Positions 51,156 through 60,650 of a stretch of 64,000 bases of DNA are shown here, piece after piece. The first letter of the stretch is position 1; each line of letters opens with the position of its first letter. Both the position numbers and the translations under genes were made by a program. Below the pieces are notes generated by a model. It had not been told where the DNA came from. It saw only the letters and a list, made by a program, of their open reading frames with translations, and made no database searches. The DNA lies in NCBI GenBank assembly GCA_036502575.1, contig DASXYL010000065.1, positions 93,949 through 157,948 of the forward strand. The letters are read 5' to 3'. The DNA comes from DASXRA01 sp036502575. Its GTDB lineage: Bacteria; Actinomycetota; Actinomycetes; Mycobacteriales; Jatrophihabitantaceae.

Positions 51156-53696
51156 CTACTCGCGAATCCCGATCGCCTCGACCGGGCTGATCCGTAGCAG
51201 GCGGCGCACCGGCAGGAACGTCGCGAGCGAGCCGAGCACCACCGTGCCGCCGATGACACTCAGCCATCCGGTCAGCGGGATGTAGGGCGTGGACGTCCCG
51301 GTCGTGGCCCTCACCAGGGGTATCAGCGTCGCCGCCGCGATCACCCCACCGATGCCCAGCCCGACGGCGAGCAGCAGGCCCTGCTCGAACCGGACCATGC
51401 GCAGGATCTGCGTCCGCGTCGTTCCGGCCAGTCGCAGCGTCGCCAGCTCGCGCCGACGTCCCATCGCCGCCATCGCCAGCGTGTTGACCGCGGCGATCGC
51501 CACGTACACGAGCAGCACGCTGACGATCATCTGGTTCGCCCAGGCGCCTTCGGTCAGGTCCTTGTCGAGCGCGACCTGGTAGTCGCCGCGACTGAGCACG
51601 CTTGCGCCCGGGGCGAGCTGATCGAGCACCCGCTCGACACCGGCCCGCGCCGCCGGCGAAGCACTGACGAGCACCATGCTGTCCAGCCCGGCTGTATGAC
51701 TGGCGAGGACGTCCGGCGACAGGGTCGTCGAGGCGAACCCGAGACCGCGCGAGTACACGGCGACGACGCGCAGGACGGTCGGCATCCCATCGGCGAACCA
51801 CGCGTGCAGGTCGCTGCCGACGTGCAGGTTCTCGGAGTCGGCGGTCAACGTGTCGACGGCGATGGCGTCGCCGTGCAGGTCGGCCAGGCGGCCCGACGTC
51901 ACGCCCAGGTCGATCAGGCCGGCCGCGCCGTCGATGCCCTGCGCGGTGTATTGCCAGCCGCCGTCCTTGCGGTCGAGCACCGAGCTGTGGACGACGCCCG
52001 CCGTCGCCGTCACGCCCGGCACCTGGCGCAGCGCCGCCGCGACCCCGGACGGCAATCCCGCCCCGGACGGCGTGACGACGTAGTCGGCCCGCATCCCGGC
52101 GTGGCTCTGCTCGACTGCGCGGTGCTTGATCGAGGTCTGCATGAACATCATCGATCCGCCGAACCCGACGACCAGCACCAACGAGGTGAGCACCGGTGCG
52201 AGTCGCCGCGCCGATGCCGCGGAGTTGGCGGCCGCCAGTCGACCGGTCACGCCGAACGAGCGCAGGGCGACGCCGGCGATCGCCGCGACCAGACGATTCA
52301 GCCACGGGGCGAGCAGCCACACCGCGGTGACCAGCGTGGCCACCACGCCGACCGCGAGTGAGGCGGCGTCGTCACCGCGCAGGTGAGCCGCGGCGATCGC
52401 CTTGGCGACGCCGCCGCCGAGTGCGGCGAGCCCGAGCGGGATGCGCAGCCAGCCGCCCCGGCGCCGCTCGACCGCGGACTCGACCAGCGCCTCGGTCGGG
52501 TGGATGCGACTGGCCCGCAGGCTGGCCACCCACGCCGCGACCACAGCGATCAGCGATGTGCTGGCAGCGGCCACGAGCGGTGGCAGCCAGGACACGTGCA
52601 CGGTGAAGGTGTCGGGCGTCATACCTCGGCTCACGAACTGATCGCGTAACCAGCAGACGCCGGCGAATCCGGCCCAGACCCCGGTCGCGGCGGCGAGCAC
52701 GCCGAGCACCGCGGACTCGCGCACCACCATTCGCCGGACCTGGCGGGGCGTCGCCCCGATGGCCCGCAGCAGGGCGATGTCGCGGTGCCGCTGCTGCACC
52801 GAGAGACCCACGGTGCCGGCAATCACCAGGGCCGCGATGAAGAGCGTGCAGCCGCCGAACACGCTGGGCAGCGCGGTGGCCAGCTCGCGGGCGTCCGCGA
52901 CGCCGGGTGTCTCGACCAGGCCGCGGTCGGCGCCGGTGTAGATGCGCGGGAACGTGCCCGTCGCGTCGCGGGCCGGATCCGGGATCAGGCCGTCGACGGC
53001 ATGACCGAGCGACCTGGCCGAGACGCCGGCCCGCCCGATCACGCCGATAACGTCGACGCTGCCGGGGTGGCCGGAGACCGCGCGCGCCTGCGTGTCGGTG
53101 AGGAACGCCGTCAGGTCAGCCGGTTCGGCGCCGGTCGGAGCCGCGATGCCGCTCACGGTGAACGTCCGCATGCCATCGGGCAGCGCGAGTCGTACCTGGC
53201 TGCCGGGATGGGCGTTCAGGCGGGAGGCGGTCGCGGCGTCGAGGACGACATCGGTGCCCTGCGTCGGCGCCGTCCCGGATCGGAGCGTGAACGGGGCGAG
53301 CGCCGCCGCCGACCACGGATGGACCTGGGCGTCGATGCCCGCGGTACCGGTCGGCGCCAGCACCTGCGTCGGGGTGGCCACGTCGGCGATGGCGCTCCGC
53401 ACCCCGGGCAGCGCCGCCGCCTGCGTAGCGAGCCCGGCGTCGAGGCGTCCGCGATCGGGCAGGGCCAGCCGTTGGACCTCGCGGTTCTCGCCGTGCCCGC
53501 TGACCACGCGCAGGTCGTTGGTGGCGACGAGCACGCTGCTCGCGGCGTAGCGCTGCGCCTCGCCGTGGTAGCGGATCCCGGACTCGAGCAGTACGCCGCA
53601 CGCGGTGACGACGGCGACGCCGAACCACAACGCGATGAACGTCGCGATGGCGCTGGTGGGCCGCTGCCGCAACATCCGCCAGGCCAGGGTCACCAT
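51156..53696 (-). CDS. FtsX/MacB-type ABC transporter permease
   Basis: 846-residue permease with two FtsX domains. An N-terminal membrane segment precedes a large extracellular domain. Membrane clusters follow at about residues 280-400 (GLSVQQRHRDIALLRAIGAT motif), 440-500 and at the C-terminus (AMGRRRELATLRLAGTTR, then FLPVRRLLRISPVEAIGIRE). It likely exports a lipid, peptide or drug or acts on the envelope. It overlaps the ATPase gene by seven bases. Confidence 0.9.
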   Translation of the reverse strand: MVTLAWRMLRQRPTSAIATFIALWFGVAVVTACGVLLESGIRYHGEAQRYAASSVLVATNDLRVVSGHGENREVQRLALPDRGRLDAGLATQAAALPGVRSAIADVATPTQVLAPTGTAGIDAQVHPWSAAALAPFTLRSGTAPTQGTDVVLDAATASRLNAHPGSQVRLALPDGMRTFTVSGIAAPTGAEPADLTAFLTDTQARAVSGHPGSVDVIGVIGRAGVSARSLGHAVDGLIPDPARDATGTFPRIYTGADRGLVETPGVADARELATALPSVFGGCTLFIAALVIAGTVGLSVQQRHRDIALLRAIGATPRQVRRMVVRESAVLGVLAAATGVWAGFAGVCWLRDQFVSRGMTPDTFTVHVSWLPPLVAAASTSLIAVVAAWVASLRASRIHPTEALVESAVERRRGGWLRIPLGLAALGGGVAKAIAAAHLRGDDAASLAVGVVATLVTAVWLLAPWLNRLVAAIAGVALRSFGVTGRLAAANSAASARRLAPVLTSLVLVVGFGGSMMFMQTSIKHRAVEQSHAGMRADYVVTPSGAGLPSGVAAALRQVPGVTATAGVVHSSVLDRKDGGWQYTAQGIDGAAGLIDLGVTSGRLADLHGDAIAVDTLTADSENLHVGSDLHAWFADGMPTVLRVVAVYSRGLGFASTTLSPDVLASHTAGLDSMVLVSASPAARAGVERVLDQLAPGASVLSRGDYQVALDKDLTEGAWANQMIVSVLLVYVAIAAVNTLAMAAMGRRRELATLRLAGTTRTQILRMVRFEQGLLLAVGLGIGGVIAAATLIPLVRATTGTSTPYIPLTGWLSVIGGTVVLGSLATFLPVRRLLRISPVEAIGIRE

Positions 53697-54478
53697 GACG
53701 GCACGGCCGGTCGGCCCAGGTGCGTCAGGAGTTCGGCGATCGCCTTGACGCCCGGGGCCGGCGTGTCGTGCACGACCGCGCCGTCGGCGAGGAACACCAC
53801 CCGGTCGGCGTAGGACGCGGCGACCGGGTCGTGGGTGACCATCACGACGGTCTGCCCGTCGTGGTCGACGGCTTCGCGCAGCAGGTCGAGCACCCCGGCC
53901 GCCGTCTGCGAATCCAGGGCGCCGGTCGGTTCGTCGCAGAAGATCACCTCGGGGCGGACGGCCAGCGCCCGGGCGATGGCCACCCGCTGCTGCTGCCCGC
54001 CGGACAGCTGGGCCGGGCGACTGCGCAGCCGGTCTTCCAGGCCGACTCGGCGCAACACCTCGGCGAGCCAGTGCCGGTCGACCGTGCCGCGGGCGAGCCG
54101 TGACGGCAACAGCACGTTCTCGCGCACGTTCAGCGCCGGGACCAGGTTGAACGACTGGAAGACGAAGCCGATCCGCGTACGCCGCAGCTTCGTCAGGTCG
54201 GTCTCGGACAGCTCCCCCAGCTCGGTCTCGCCGATCCAGACGTGCCCGGACGTGGGCCGATCGAGGCCCGCCGCGCAGTGCAGCAGCGTGCTCTTGCCCG
54301 AGCCGGACGGCCCCATGACCGCGGTGAACGTGCGCCGGGCGAAGGCGACGTCGACGCCGTCGAGCGCCTGGACGGCCGAGTTGCCTCGTCCGTAGGTCCT
54401 GCGCACCGAGCGCAGGGCTACGGCGAGGTCCACCTGCATCGCGGCGTCGGCCCGGTCCTGTTCGATCATCGCTTCCAT
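53690..54478 (-). CDS. MacB/LolD-type ABC transporter ATPase
   Basis: Up to 262 residues. Walker A is GPSGSGKST, the Q-loop region FVFQSFNLVPALNVRENV is typical of LolD/MacB ATPases, the signature is LSGGQQQRVAIARAL, Walker B is VIFCDEPTGALD and the switch His is in VTHD. It powers the adjacent FtsX-type permease. The start may be ATG 54478, 54469 or 54439; none has a clear ribosome-binding site. Confidence 0.92.
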   Translation of the reverse strand: MEAMIEQDRADAAMQVDLAVALRSVRRTYGRGNSAVQALDGVDVAFARRTFTAVMGPSGSGKSTLLHCAAGLDRPTSGHVWIGETELGELSETDLTKLRRTRIGFVFQSFNLVPALNVRENVLLPSRLARGTVDRHWLAEVLRRVGLEDRLRSRPAQLSGGQQQRVAIARALAVRPEVIFCDEPTGALDSQTAAGVLDLLREAVDHDGQTVVMVTHDPVAASYADRVVFLADGAVVHDTPAPGVKAIAELLTHLGRPAVPSW

Positions 54479-54567
54479 GGCTCGACCGTATGGACGGGGG
54501 CGGCGCCGATCGATGGAGTTAGCTCCCCAGCCCGGGGTGGGCCTAGCACTAGCACGGCGGGCATCGT

Positions 54568-54617
54568 CCGGTTTTGGTCACCCGACCGGCTATCTGACGG
54601 CGGGTGACCAAAACCGG
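54568..54617. promoter_or_regulatory. 17-bp inverted repeat in divergent gap
   Basis: CCGGTTTTGGTCACCCG (54568-54584) pairs perfectly with 54601-54617; symmetry continues outward as CGTCC/GGACG after a two-base bulge. It lies between divergent genes (ABC exporter and LLM oxidoreductase), so it is not a terminator of either. Confidence 0.6.
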
Positions 54618-54633
54618 GGACGGTCGGTGGTCG

Positions 54634-54665
54634 TTGACATGTCATGTATTGTTGTTGACATGTCA
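54634..54665. promoter_or_regulatory. Two TTGACATGTCA repeats 21 bp apart
   Basis: TTGACATGTCA occurs at 54634-54644 and 54655-54665. Each contains the perfect 10-bp palindrome TGACATGTCA, and the copies are two helical turns apart. The second contains the ATG (54660) of the oxidoreductase gene. A -10-like TATTGT (54647-54652) lies between them, seven bases before the ATG, suggesting a leaderless mRNA under a dimeric repressor. Confidence 0.55.
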
Positions 54666-55523
54666 CGGACCCTGATGTTCGGCGTGAACGTGTCGACCTC
54701 GGCGTCGCCCGGTGCCGATCCGGTGGCCGACGCCCGGGCCGCCGAGGCGCTCGGCTTCGACTTCGTCTCCTCCTCCGACCACCCCGCGGGCGGCAACCCG
54801 ACCTACGAGGTGTGGACGATGCTGTCCTGGATCGCGGCGGCGACGTCGCGGATCAAGGTCGCCACGCGCGTGCTCGGCGTGCCGTACCGTCCCCCGGCAA
54901 TGGTGGCCAAGATGGCCGAGACGCTCGACCGCCTCTCCGACGGGCGACTGATCCTCGGCCTGGGCGGGGGCTACTCGGACGACGAGTTCCGCGCCTTCGG
55001 GCTCGGCGTGCCCACGCCCGGCGAGAAGATCACCGGCCTGCAGGAGGCGATCCACATCGTCCGTGGCCTGTGGGACCAGCCGAAGCTGACGTTCGCCGGG
55101 CAGCGTTACCGAACCGAGGACGCCGAGCTGGAGCCCAAGCCGGCGCATCGCATCCCGATCTGGCTCGGCGCGTTCGGACCCCGGGCGCTGGGCGTCACCG
55201 GACGGTTGGCCGACGGCTGGATCCCGTCGCTCGGGTTCGCGCCGCCCGAGCAGATCCCGGCGATGCGCGCACGTATCGACGCCGCGGCGCGCGCGGCCGG
55301 CCGGGATCCGGACGAGATCACCGGCGCCTACAACGTCGAGTTCAGCATCGGCGACGAACCGCATCCGACCCGCGTGAGCGGGCCGCCCCACGCCGTCGTC
55401 GAACAGCTGCGCGGCTTCGTCGAGCTGGGCTTCACCGCGTTCAACTTCATGCCGGTCGGCCCGGACGCCGCCGAGCAGGTGCACCGATTGGCCCACGACG
55501 TGTTGCCGGCCGTGCGGGCCTAG
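54660..55523 (+). CDS. LLM-class (F420/FMN) oxidoreductase
   Basis: 287-residue luciferase-like monooxygenase family protein with a TIM barrel. Motifs: FDFVSSSDHPAGGNPTYEVWT, ATRVLGVPYRPPAMVAKMAETLDRLS (about 70-95), LILGLGGGYSDDEFRAFG and the C-terminal GFTAFNFMPVGPD. Actinobacterial members mostly use F420; FMN is also possible. Substrate unknown. ATG 54660 lacks a ribosome-binding site and may be leaderless; ATG 54675 is the alternative. Confidence 0.88.
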   Translation: MSRTLMFGVNVSTSASPGADPVADARAAEALGFDFVSSSDHPAGGNPTYEVWTMLSWIAAATSRIKVATRVLGVPYRPPAMVAKMAETLDRLSDGRLILGLGGGYSDDEFRAFGLGVPTPGEKITGLQEAIHIVRGLWDQPKLTFAGQRYRTEDAELEPKPAHRIPIWLGAFGPRALGVTGRLADGWIPSLGFAPPEQIPAMRARIDAAARAAGRDPDEITGAYNVEFSIGDEPHPTRVSGPPHAVVEQLRGFVELGFTAFNFMPVGPDAAEQVHRLAHDVLPAVRA

Positions 55524-55557
55524 AGCTCAGGCTGCCGGCCCGGCCACGCGCGACCGG

Positions 55558-56577
55558 CTAAGACCGGTGCAGCACGGAGATCCAGACCGGACCGGGAACC
55601 GAGGCGACCGGACGCGCCTCCCCGAGCCGCCCGGCGTCGATCGGCAGGGCGGCGATCGTGTCGGACTCCAGGTTGGCGCACAGCAGCTGCTCGCCGACTA
55701 CTGCGAGGTGCTGCGGGAACGCCCCGCCACACGGCTGTTCCTGGACCAGGGTCGGTCGCGGGCGGGTCAGCTCGATGACCGCGATGGTGTCGCGGCCGCG
55801 GTTGGCCACGTAGACGAACTCGGCGTTCGGACCGAGCACGAGTTCGCTCGGGTAGTTGTCCGGGCCGTCGGCGCCGTCGCGGGTATCGACGGTGTCGGTG
55901 CACTCCAGCCGGCCGGTGTCCGGGTGGCGGCGATATCGGCTCAGTGTCGAGGACAGTTCGTCACTGACCAGCAGCGAGCCGTCGGGATGGAAGACCGAGT
56001 GCCGCGGCCCGGAGCCGCTCGGCGCGACAACCTCGTCGACGAGGTCGGGCTGCCCGTCCGGGCCGAAGGCGTACTCGTAGAGCCGATCCGCGCCGAGGTC
56101 GGTGATGACGGCGGTGCCGCGCCCGGGATCGAAGTCGACGTGGTGCAAGTGCGCGGAATCCTGCCGCCCGGCAACCGGCCCGCTGCCATTGAGGCGCCTG
56201 TGCGGACGCGTCCAGGCCAGCGGTTCGAGGGCGAGGTCAGCCCCGATCGGATGGACGGTCAGTTCAGCCGTGGCGTAGTGCGCGGTGACGACGAACCGCC
56301 CCGACGGATCGATCGCGAGTGCACACGGCAACTGGCCGCCGCTGGGCCGGCGCCCCAGCAGAGCCGGTTCGCCGTCACCCGACAAGGAGATCGACAGCAG
56401 CTCGCCGATGCCGTCGGCGACGTAGAGCGCGTGTCCGTCCGGATGCAGCACCATCGCCAGCGCTCCCGGCCAGCCGTCCAGTTCACCGACCCGCTGCCCG
56501 GTGTCGGCGTCGAGCACGACCAGCATCGAGTTCTGCTCGACCCGGCTGGCGACTGCGATCCGGATGCTGTTCGTCAC
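55558..56577 (-). CDS. Lactonase-family beta-propeller protein
   Basis: 339-residue seven-bladed beta-propeller of the 6-phosphogluconolactonase/carboxymuconate-cyclase type (PF10282). Motifs: HHVDFDPGRGTAVITDLGADRLYEY (about 170), SGSGPRHSVFHPDG and DNYPSELVLGPNAEFVYVANRG. It probably opens a sugar lactone to the sugar acid. GGAAGGA lies six bases before the GTG at 56577. It closes the leftward lacI-FAH-isomerase-lactonase run and fits an oxidative sugar pathway. Confidence 0.87.
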   Translation of the reverse strand: MTNSIRIAVASRVEQNSMLVVLDADTGQRVGELDGWPGALAMVLHPDGHALYVADGIGELLSISLSGDGEPALLGRRPSGGQLPCALAIDPSGRFVVTAHYATAELTVHPIGADLALEPLAWTRPHRRLNGSGPVAGRQDSAHLHHVDFDPGRGTAVITDLGADRLYEYAFGPDGQPDLVDEVVAPSGSGPRHSVFHPDGSLLVSDELSSTLSRYRRHPDTGRLECTDTVDTRDGADGPDNYPSELVLGPNAEFVYVANRGRDTIAVIELTRPRPTLVQEQPCGGAFPQHLAVVGEQLLCANLESDTIAALPIDAGRLGEARPVASVPGPVWISVLHRS

Positions 56578-56620
56578 GGGCGATCCTTCCGATGGACGTC
56601 GCTGGCTCGGTAACGCTTTT

Positions 56621-57385
56621 CTAGATCGCGGCGAGCAGCTCGCGCAGCGTCGCCGCATCGCGTCGCAATGCCGCCGGGTCGTCGTCGGGCACGAACTCCA
56701 GCAGCATCGGCACGACGCCGCGGGGCGCCTTCGTCGCGAGCAGACCGCAGACGTCACGCCAGAATTGCTCGCGAGCCGTCAGCGGCAGCCGTTCCCGGGC
56801 CGGCCACCATGAGAACACGTGGACCGTCACCATCCGATCCAGCACGGTGCGCAAGCCGCCCAGTGCCTCGGCATCGGGCTCCCCCACCGGCGGCTGCCAG
56901 TACGTGACCAGGCCCCGGCCGACCTCGTCCAACAGGGCGAGCGTCGAGGCAGCTGAGTCGGTCAGCGTGTTCGGGTGGTACTCCACGGCCGGCTCGACTC
57001 CGGCCGCGGCGGCGGGCTCGGCGGCGGCCCGCAGCTCGGCGACGACCCGCGCCCGTCCGGCCGGATCGGTGGCCGCGCTGCCCTGCGAGCCGGCCCAGAC
57101 GCGGATGCGCGGCGCGCCCAACGCGATGGCCGTGGCGAGCACCGGCTCGAAGTCCGTCGCCTCGCCGCGGCCGAAATAAGAGCCGTACGAACAGACCTCG
57201 AGCCCGGAATCCTCGGTGCGCGCGCGGACTTCGCAGGCCCGGCCCAGATCGCCGACCGGCACGTGCACGTCGCCGCCCCATTCGATCAGCTCGAGCTGAC
57301 CGGCGGCCGCGACGCTCACGACGTCCGCCGGCGACAACGCCCGCAGCGTGACCGAACACAGGCCGGGCAACAACCGGACCGCCAT
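56621..57385 (-). CDS. Xylose-isomerase-like TIM-barrel protein
   Basis: 254 residues of the AP-endonuclease-2/xylose-isomerase-like barrel. Metal-site carboxylates and His are likely in LELIEWGGDVHV (about 32), AVEYHPNTLTD (about 134), VHVFSWWP and MLLEFVPDD. Such proteins epimerise or isomerise sugars or dehydrate inososes. ATG 57385 overlaps the preceding stop (TGATG); GTG 57388 is possible. Confidence 0.82.
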   Translation of the reverse strand: MAVRLLPGLCSVTLRALSPADVVSVAAAGQLELIEWGGDVHVPVGDLGRACEVRARTEDSGLEVCSYGSYFGRGEATDFEPVLATAIALGAPRIRVWAGSQGSAATDPAGRARVVAELRAAAEPAAAAGVEPAVEYHPNTLTDSAASTLALLDEVGRGLVTYWQPPVGEPDAEALGGLRTVLDRMVTVHVFSWWPARERLPLTAREQFWRDVCGLLATKAPRGVVPMLLEFVPDDDPAALRRDAATLRELLAAI

Positions 57386-58251
57386 CACAGCCCGCTCTGT
57401 ACTGCGTTGCGCAGGCGACCGATCGAATCGATGTCGATCACGATGTCGTCGTCCGGTTGCAGCGTGACCTCCGGGCCGGGCACGGCCGAGGTTCCGGTCG
57501 AGAGAACGACACCGTGCGGGTACCGCTCGGCGCGGAACAGGAAGTCGACCAGGTCTTCGATCCGCCTATGCAGCCGCGCTGTACACGTACCGCCGGACCA
57601 CACCACGGTGTCCCCGCGGCGGATCGCGACGGCGATGTCGAGCTGGGTCAGCGGACCCATCGAACGGACGAGCCGGATCCACGGACCGACCGCGCACGCG
57701 CCGTGGAAGATCTTGGCCTGCGGCAGGTAGAGCGGATTCTCCCCCTCGATGCTCCGCGAGCTCACGTCGTTGCAGATCGTTGCTCCGACGATGTCGCCGG
57801 TGGCGGCGCAAACGACGGCGAGCTCGGGTTCGGGTACGTCCCAGGTCGAGTCGGACCGAATGCCGATCGTCTCGCCGCTGCCCCGGACTCGCCAGCCGAT
57901 CGACTTGAAGCACAGCTCCGGACGCTGCGCGTCGTACACCGCCGCGTACACGTCGGCGGCCCGCTCGCTCTCCTCCATCCGAGCCTCGCGGGAAACCTCG
58001 TACGTGACGCCGGCGGCCCATACCTCGGTGTCGTCGTCGACCGGCGCGAGCAGCTCGACGTCACGATGCGGTCCGGGCGGCTGCCCGTCGAGCTGCGCCA
58101 AGCCGTCGACGGCGAGCGCGTCACCCAGCCCGAACCCGGGCACACACCACCGGGGCTCGCCGGCGGTGGTCAGCAGCCAGCGGCGCGACTTCTCGTCGCC
58201 TCGGTAGGCGAGCAAGCAATCCGGCGGAAGTTCAGCCGTCGACACCTGCAT
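57385..58251 (-). CDS. FAH-family 2-keto-3-deoxy-pentonate dehydratase-like protein
   Basis: 288 residues of the fumarylacetoacetate-hydrolase fold. The metal-binding acid pair is in WDVPEPELAVV, with SIGWRVRGSG and NDVSSRSIEGENPLYLPQAK (about 165-184), a stretch typical of 2-dehydro-3-deoxy-D-arabinonate (or xylonate) dehydratases of oxidative pentose pathways. It would yield 2-oxoglutarate semialdehyde. A lactonase, an isomerase-like protein and a LacI regulator in the same operon support this. Confidence 0.82.
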   Translation of the reverse strand: MQVSTAELPPDCLLAYRGDEKSRRWLLTTAGEPRWCVPGFGLGDALAVDGLAQLDGQPPGPHRDVELLAPVDDDTEVWAAGVTYEVSREARMEESERAADVYAAVYDAQRPELCFKSIGWRVRGSGETIGIRSDSTWDVPEPELAVVCAATGDIVGATICNDVSSRSIEGENPLYLPQAKIFHGACAVGPWIRLVRSMGPLTQLDIAVAIRRGDTVVWSGGTCTARLHRRIEDLVDFLFRAERYPHGVVLSTGTSAVPGPEVTLQPDDDIVIDIDSIGRLRNAVQSGL

Positions 58252-58255
58252 CGCG

Positions 58256-59308
58256 CTACCTGCGCTTCCGGGCTCGGCCCGCTCGCTGGCGCACCCGACC
58301 CGTGGAGCCGCGCACGACCAGGCTGTGCGGCAGGGTGACCGTCTTGGTCGGCCCCTGCGGCGCGAACCCGAGGGAGACGGCTTGTCGCCCCGCCTCCTCC
58401 AACGGTAGGTGAACCGTCGTCAGGGCCGGGACCAGGTCCGCGGCGATCGGGGTGTCGCCGATGCCCACGACGGAAACGTCGTCCGGCACCAACCGCCCGG
58501 CGTCCCGCAGCGCGACGAGTACGCCGATCGCAATCTGGTCGTTGCCACCGATGATCGCGGTGAACTCGGCACCGCTGTCGATGAGCCCGGTAGCCGCCGC
58601 GTAGCCGCTGTCCCGGGAGAAGTCGCCTTCAGCGACGAGTTGCTCATCGACCCGCAGGCCGGCGGCGGACATACCCTCGACGAAGCCGCGACGCCGGTCG
58701 CTGGAGGTGGTTCGACCCGCCGGCCCACCGAGGTAGGCGATCCGGCGATGGCCGAGCCCGACCAGATGGTCGACGAGCGTGCGTCCGGTGCCGGCGTTGT
58801 CGAAAGTCACGACATTGGCCGGAGCGTCCCGGATGGGCTTGGGTCGCCCGCACAGGACGAGCCGTGAGCCCTGCGCGCGCAGCCCCCGTGCTTGAGCGGC
58901 GAGTTGACGTCGGTAGCCGGCGTCCTCGGCCGCCGCCCCGACGATGATCACCGCGTCGGCCCGCTGCCGTCGGAGCATCTCGATACAGGTGAACTCGCGA
59001 TCCGGATCACCTGCGGTGTTGCACGTGATGACGAGCCGGCTCAGATCGCCGGCGGCGTTCTGGATGCCGCGGAACACGAGCGCGAAGAACGGGTCGGACA
59101 GGTCGTTGAGGATCGTGCCGACGATGCCACTGGTCGAGTGCAGCAGCGCTCGCGCGTGAGCGTTCACCACGTAGTCGAGGTCACGGACGGCCCGCTCCAC
59201 GCGCTTGCGGGTCGCGACCGCAACCGGGTAGTCGCCGTTGAGCACCCGCGACACGGTCGCCGGGGAGACGCCGGCCCGTTGCGCCACCGCCGTCAAGGTC
59301 ACTGCCAT
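58256..59308 (-). CDS. LacI-family regulator
   Basis: 350 residues with the N-terminal LacI helix-turn-helix (VTLTAVAQRAGVSPATVSRV, hinge region near 50) and a periplasmic-binding-protein-like effector domain (SDPFFALVFRGIQ, VTFDNAGTGRTLVDHLVGLGHRRIAYLGG). The ATG at 59308 gives a standard LacI start. It is four bases upstream of the FAH gene, so it regulates its own operon, probably through the palindrome at 59345-59360. Confidence 0.92.
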   Translation of the reverse strand: MAVTLTAVAQRAGVSPATVSRVLNGDYPVAVATRKRVERAVRDLDYVVNAHARALLHSTSGIVGTILNDLSDPFFALVFRGIQNAAGDLSRLVITCNTAGDPDREFTCIEMLRRQRADAVIIVGAAAEDAGYRRQLAAQARGLRAQGSRLVLCGRPKPIRDAPANVVTFDNAGTGRTLVDHLVGLGHRRIAYLGGPAGRTTSSDRRRGFVEGMSAAGLRVDEQLVAEGDFSRDSGYAAATGLIDSGAEFTAIIGGNDQIAIGVLVALRDAGRLVPDDVSVVGIGDTPIAADLVPALTTVHLPLEEAGRQAVSLGFAPQGPTKTVTLPHSLVVRGSTGRVRQRAGRARKRR

Positions 59309-59344
59309 ATCGCGCGGCCTCCGTGCGGGGAGCGAATCCGGCGG

Positions 59345-59360
59345 TAGCAAAGCTTTGCTA
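59345..59360. promoter_or_regulatory. LacI-type operator, perfect 16-bp palindrome
   Basis: TAGCAAAGCTTTGCTA lies 37-52 bases upstream of the lacI start at 59308. A perfect even palindrome centred on GC is typical of LacI-family sites, and autoregulation is likely. Confidence 0.75.
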
Positions 59361-59387
59361 TCACCCGGGGCGCGACGATACCCAGCC

Positions 59388-60608
59388 CTAGCCGCCCAGT
59401 CCAGACTCAGCCGACACGGCGGCGGCGGGTGCGCGAGGCTCAGCCGGAGCAACCCGGAGCCGCCGGCCACTGATCGCGGTGCCGAGCACGGCCACGCCAA
59501 GCCCGAGCGCCGACACAACGACCAGTCCCCCGCCGTCGCCCCACCAGTCGATCGCGACGCCCGCGAGCGGCGCCCCGAGGGCCGAGCCCGTAGTCATCGC
59601 CGAGCCGTGCCAGCCGAGCGCCTCACCGCGGGCCGTGTCCGGCACGACGCGACTGAGCTGGTCGACCGTCGCCGTGATCGTCGGGGCGCACACCACGCCG
59701 GCCACGAACGCCAACGCGGCCAGCGTCCAACTGTTCGGCGCGAACGCCATCGGGATGGTCGCGGCGCTCAGGCCGGCGAGCAGCAGAAAGGCCGGGATGG
59801 CGCGATGCAAGGCGCCGTAGACGAGCCCACCGAGCAGCGAGCCCAGCCCCCAGATCGACAGCACCGGGCCGATCAGCTTGCTGTCGTGGAACGTCCGCAA
59901 CGCCGCCACGATGGAGATGTCCGTGCCGGACAGTACGATCGTCGCCGCGGCGGCGGCAGCACACACCGCCAGGAACCGGGGGCTGAGCAGGTTCCGCCGC
60001 GGCGCGACCGGCCGCCCAGTCGTCGGCTCGCTCGTCAGGGCCGGGTTGACGACCCACAGCAGCAGGCCGGCCAGCGCCTCGAACATCCCGACCGCGAAGA
60101 GCACCCACGATGTCTTCCAGGTGGTGGCGGCCCACACGCCGACGATCGGTCCGATCATGAACGAGATCTCGACCGCCACCGAGTCGAGGGCGAGCGCCGT
60201 GCGTCGGTCGCTCTCCGGAACCGCGGTGATCACCGCCTGGCGGATGATCGAGAACGTCGGCACGGCGAACAGCCCGGTCAGGGCGGCCAGCCCGAACAGC
60301 GGCCAGTACCCGGCGAACGGCGCGACCGACCAGCAGGCCGCGTTCACCACCACGGATGGCAGCACCACCCGGCGCAGCCCGACGCGATCCAGCAGCCGAC
60401 CGCGCCAGGGACCGCTGATAGCGATGCACGTGGTAGCACCGGCAGTGACGAGGCCGGCCTGGCCGTAGTTGCGGTCCAGACTCGAGACGACGTGCAGGGT
60501 CAGGACGACGCCGCCGGCGAACAGCGGTACGCGCACCAGGATGCCGAGGAGGATCGCCTGCCGGGCAGCGCGAATGGCGAGAACGCGCCGATAGGGGGCG
60601 AGGGGCAT
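59388..60608 (-). CDS. MFS transporter
   Basis: 406 residues with about twelve hydrophobic segments. The loop-2 region GRLLDRVGLRRVVLP is the MFS motif A, and the mid-protein loop (about 205-220, GRPVAPRRNLLSPR) joins the two six-helix halves. Substrate cannot be told; the position between two LacI genes suggests a sugar or sugar acid, though the sequence resembles drug-efflux-like MFS proteins too. Confidence 0.85.
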   Translation of the reverse strand: MPLAPYRRVLAIRAARQAILLGILVRVPLFAGGVVLTLHVVSSLDRNYGQAGLVTAGATTCIAISGPWRGRLLDRVGLRRVVLPSVVVNAACWSVAPFAGYWPLFGLAALTGLFAVPTFSIIRQAVITAVPESDRRTALALDSVAVEISFMIGPIVGVWAATTWKTSWVLFAVGMFEALAGLLLWVVNPALTSEPTTGRPVAPRRNLLSPRFLAVCAAAAAATIVLSGTDISIVAALRTFHDSKLIGPVLSIWGLGSLLGGLVYGALHRAIPAFLLLAGLSAATIPMAFAPNSWTLAALAFVAGVVCAPTITATVDQLSRVVPDTARGEALGWHGSAMTTGSALGAPLAGVAIDWWGDGGGLVVVSALGLGVAVLGTAISGRRLRVAPAEPRAPAAAVSAESGLGG

Positions 60609-60650
60609 CCCGCGAGCGTGACACGGAACGCCGACATAGCTCCAGCCGAT

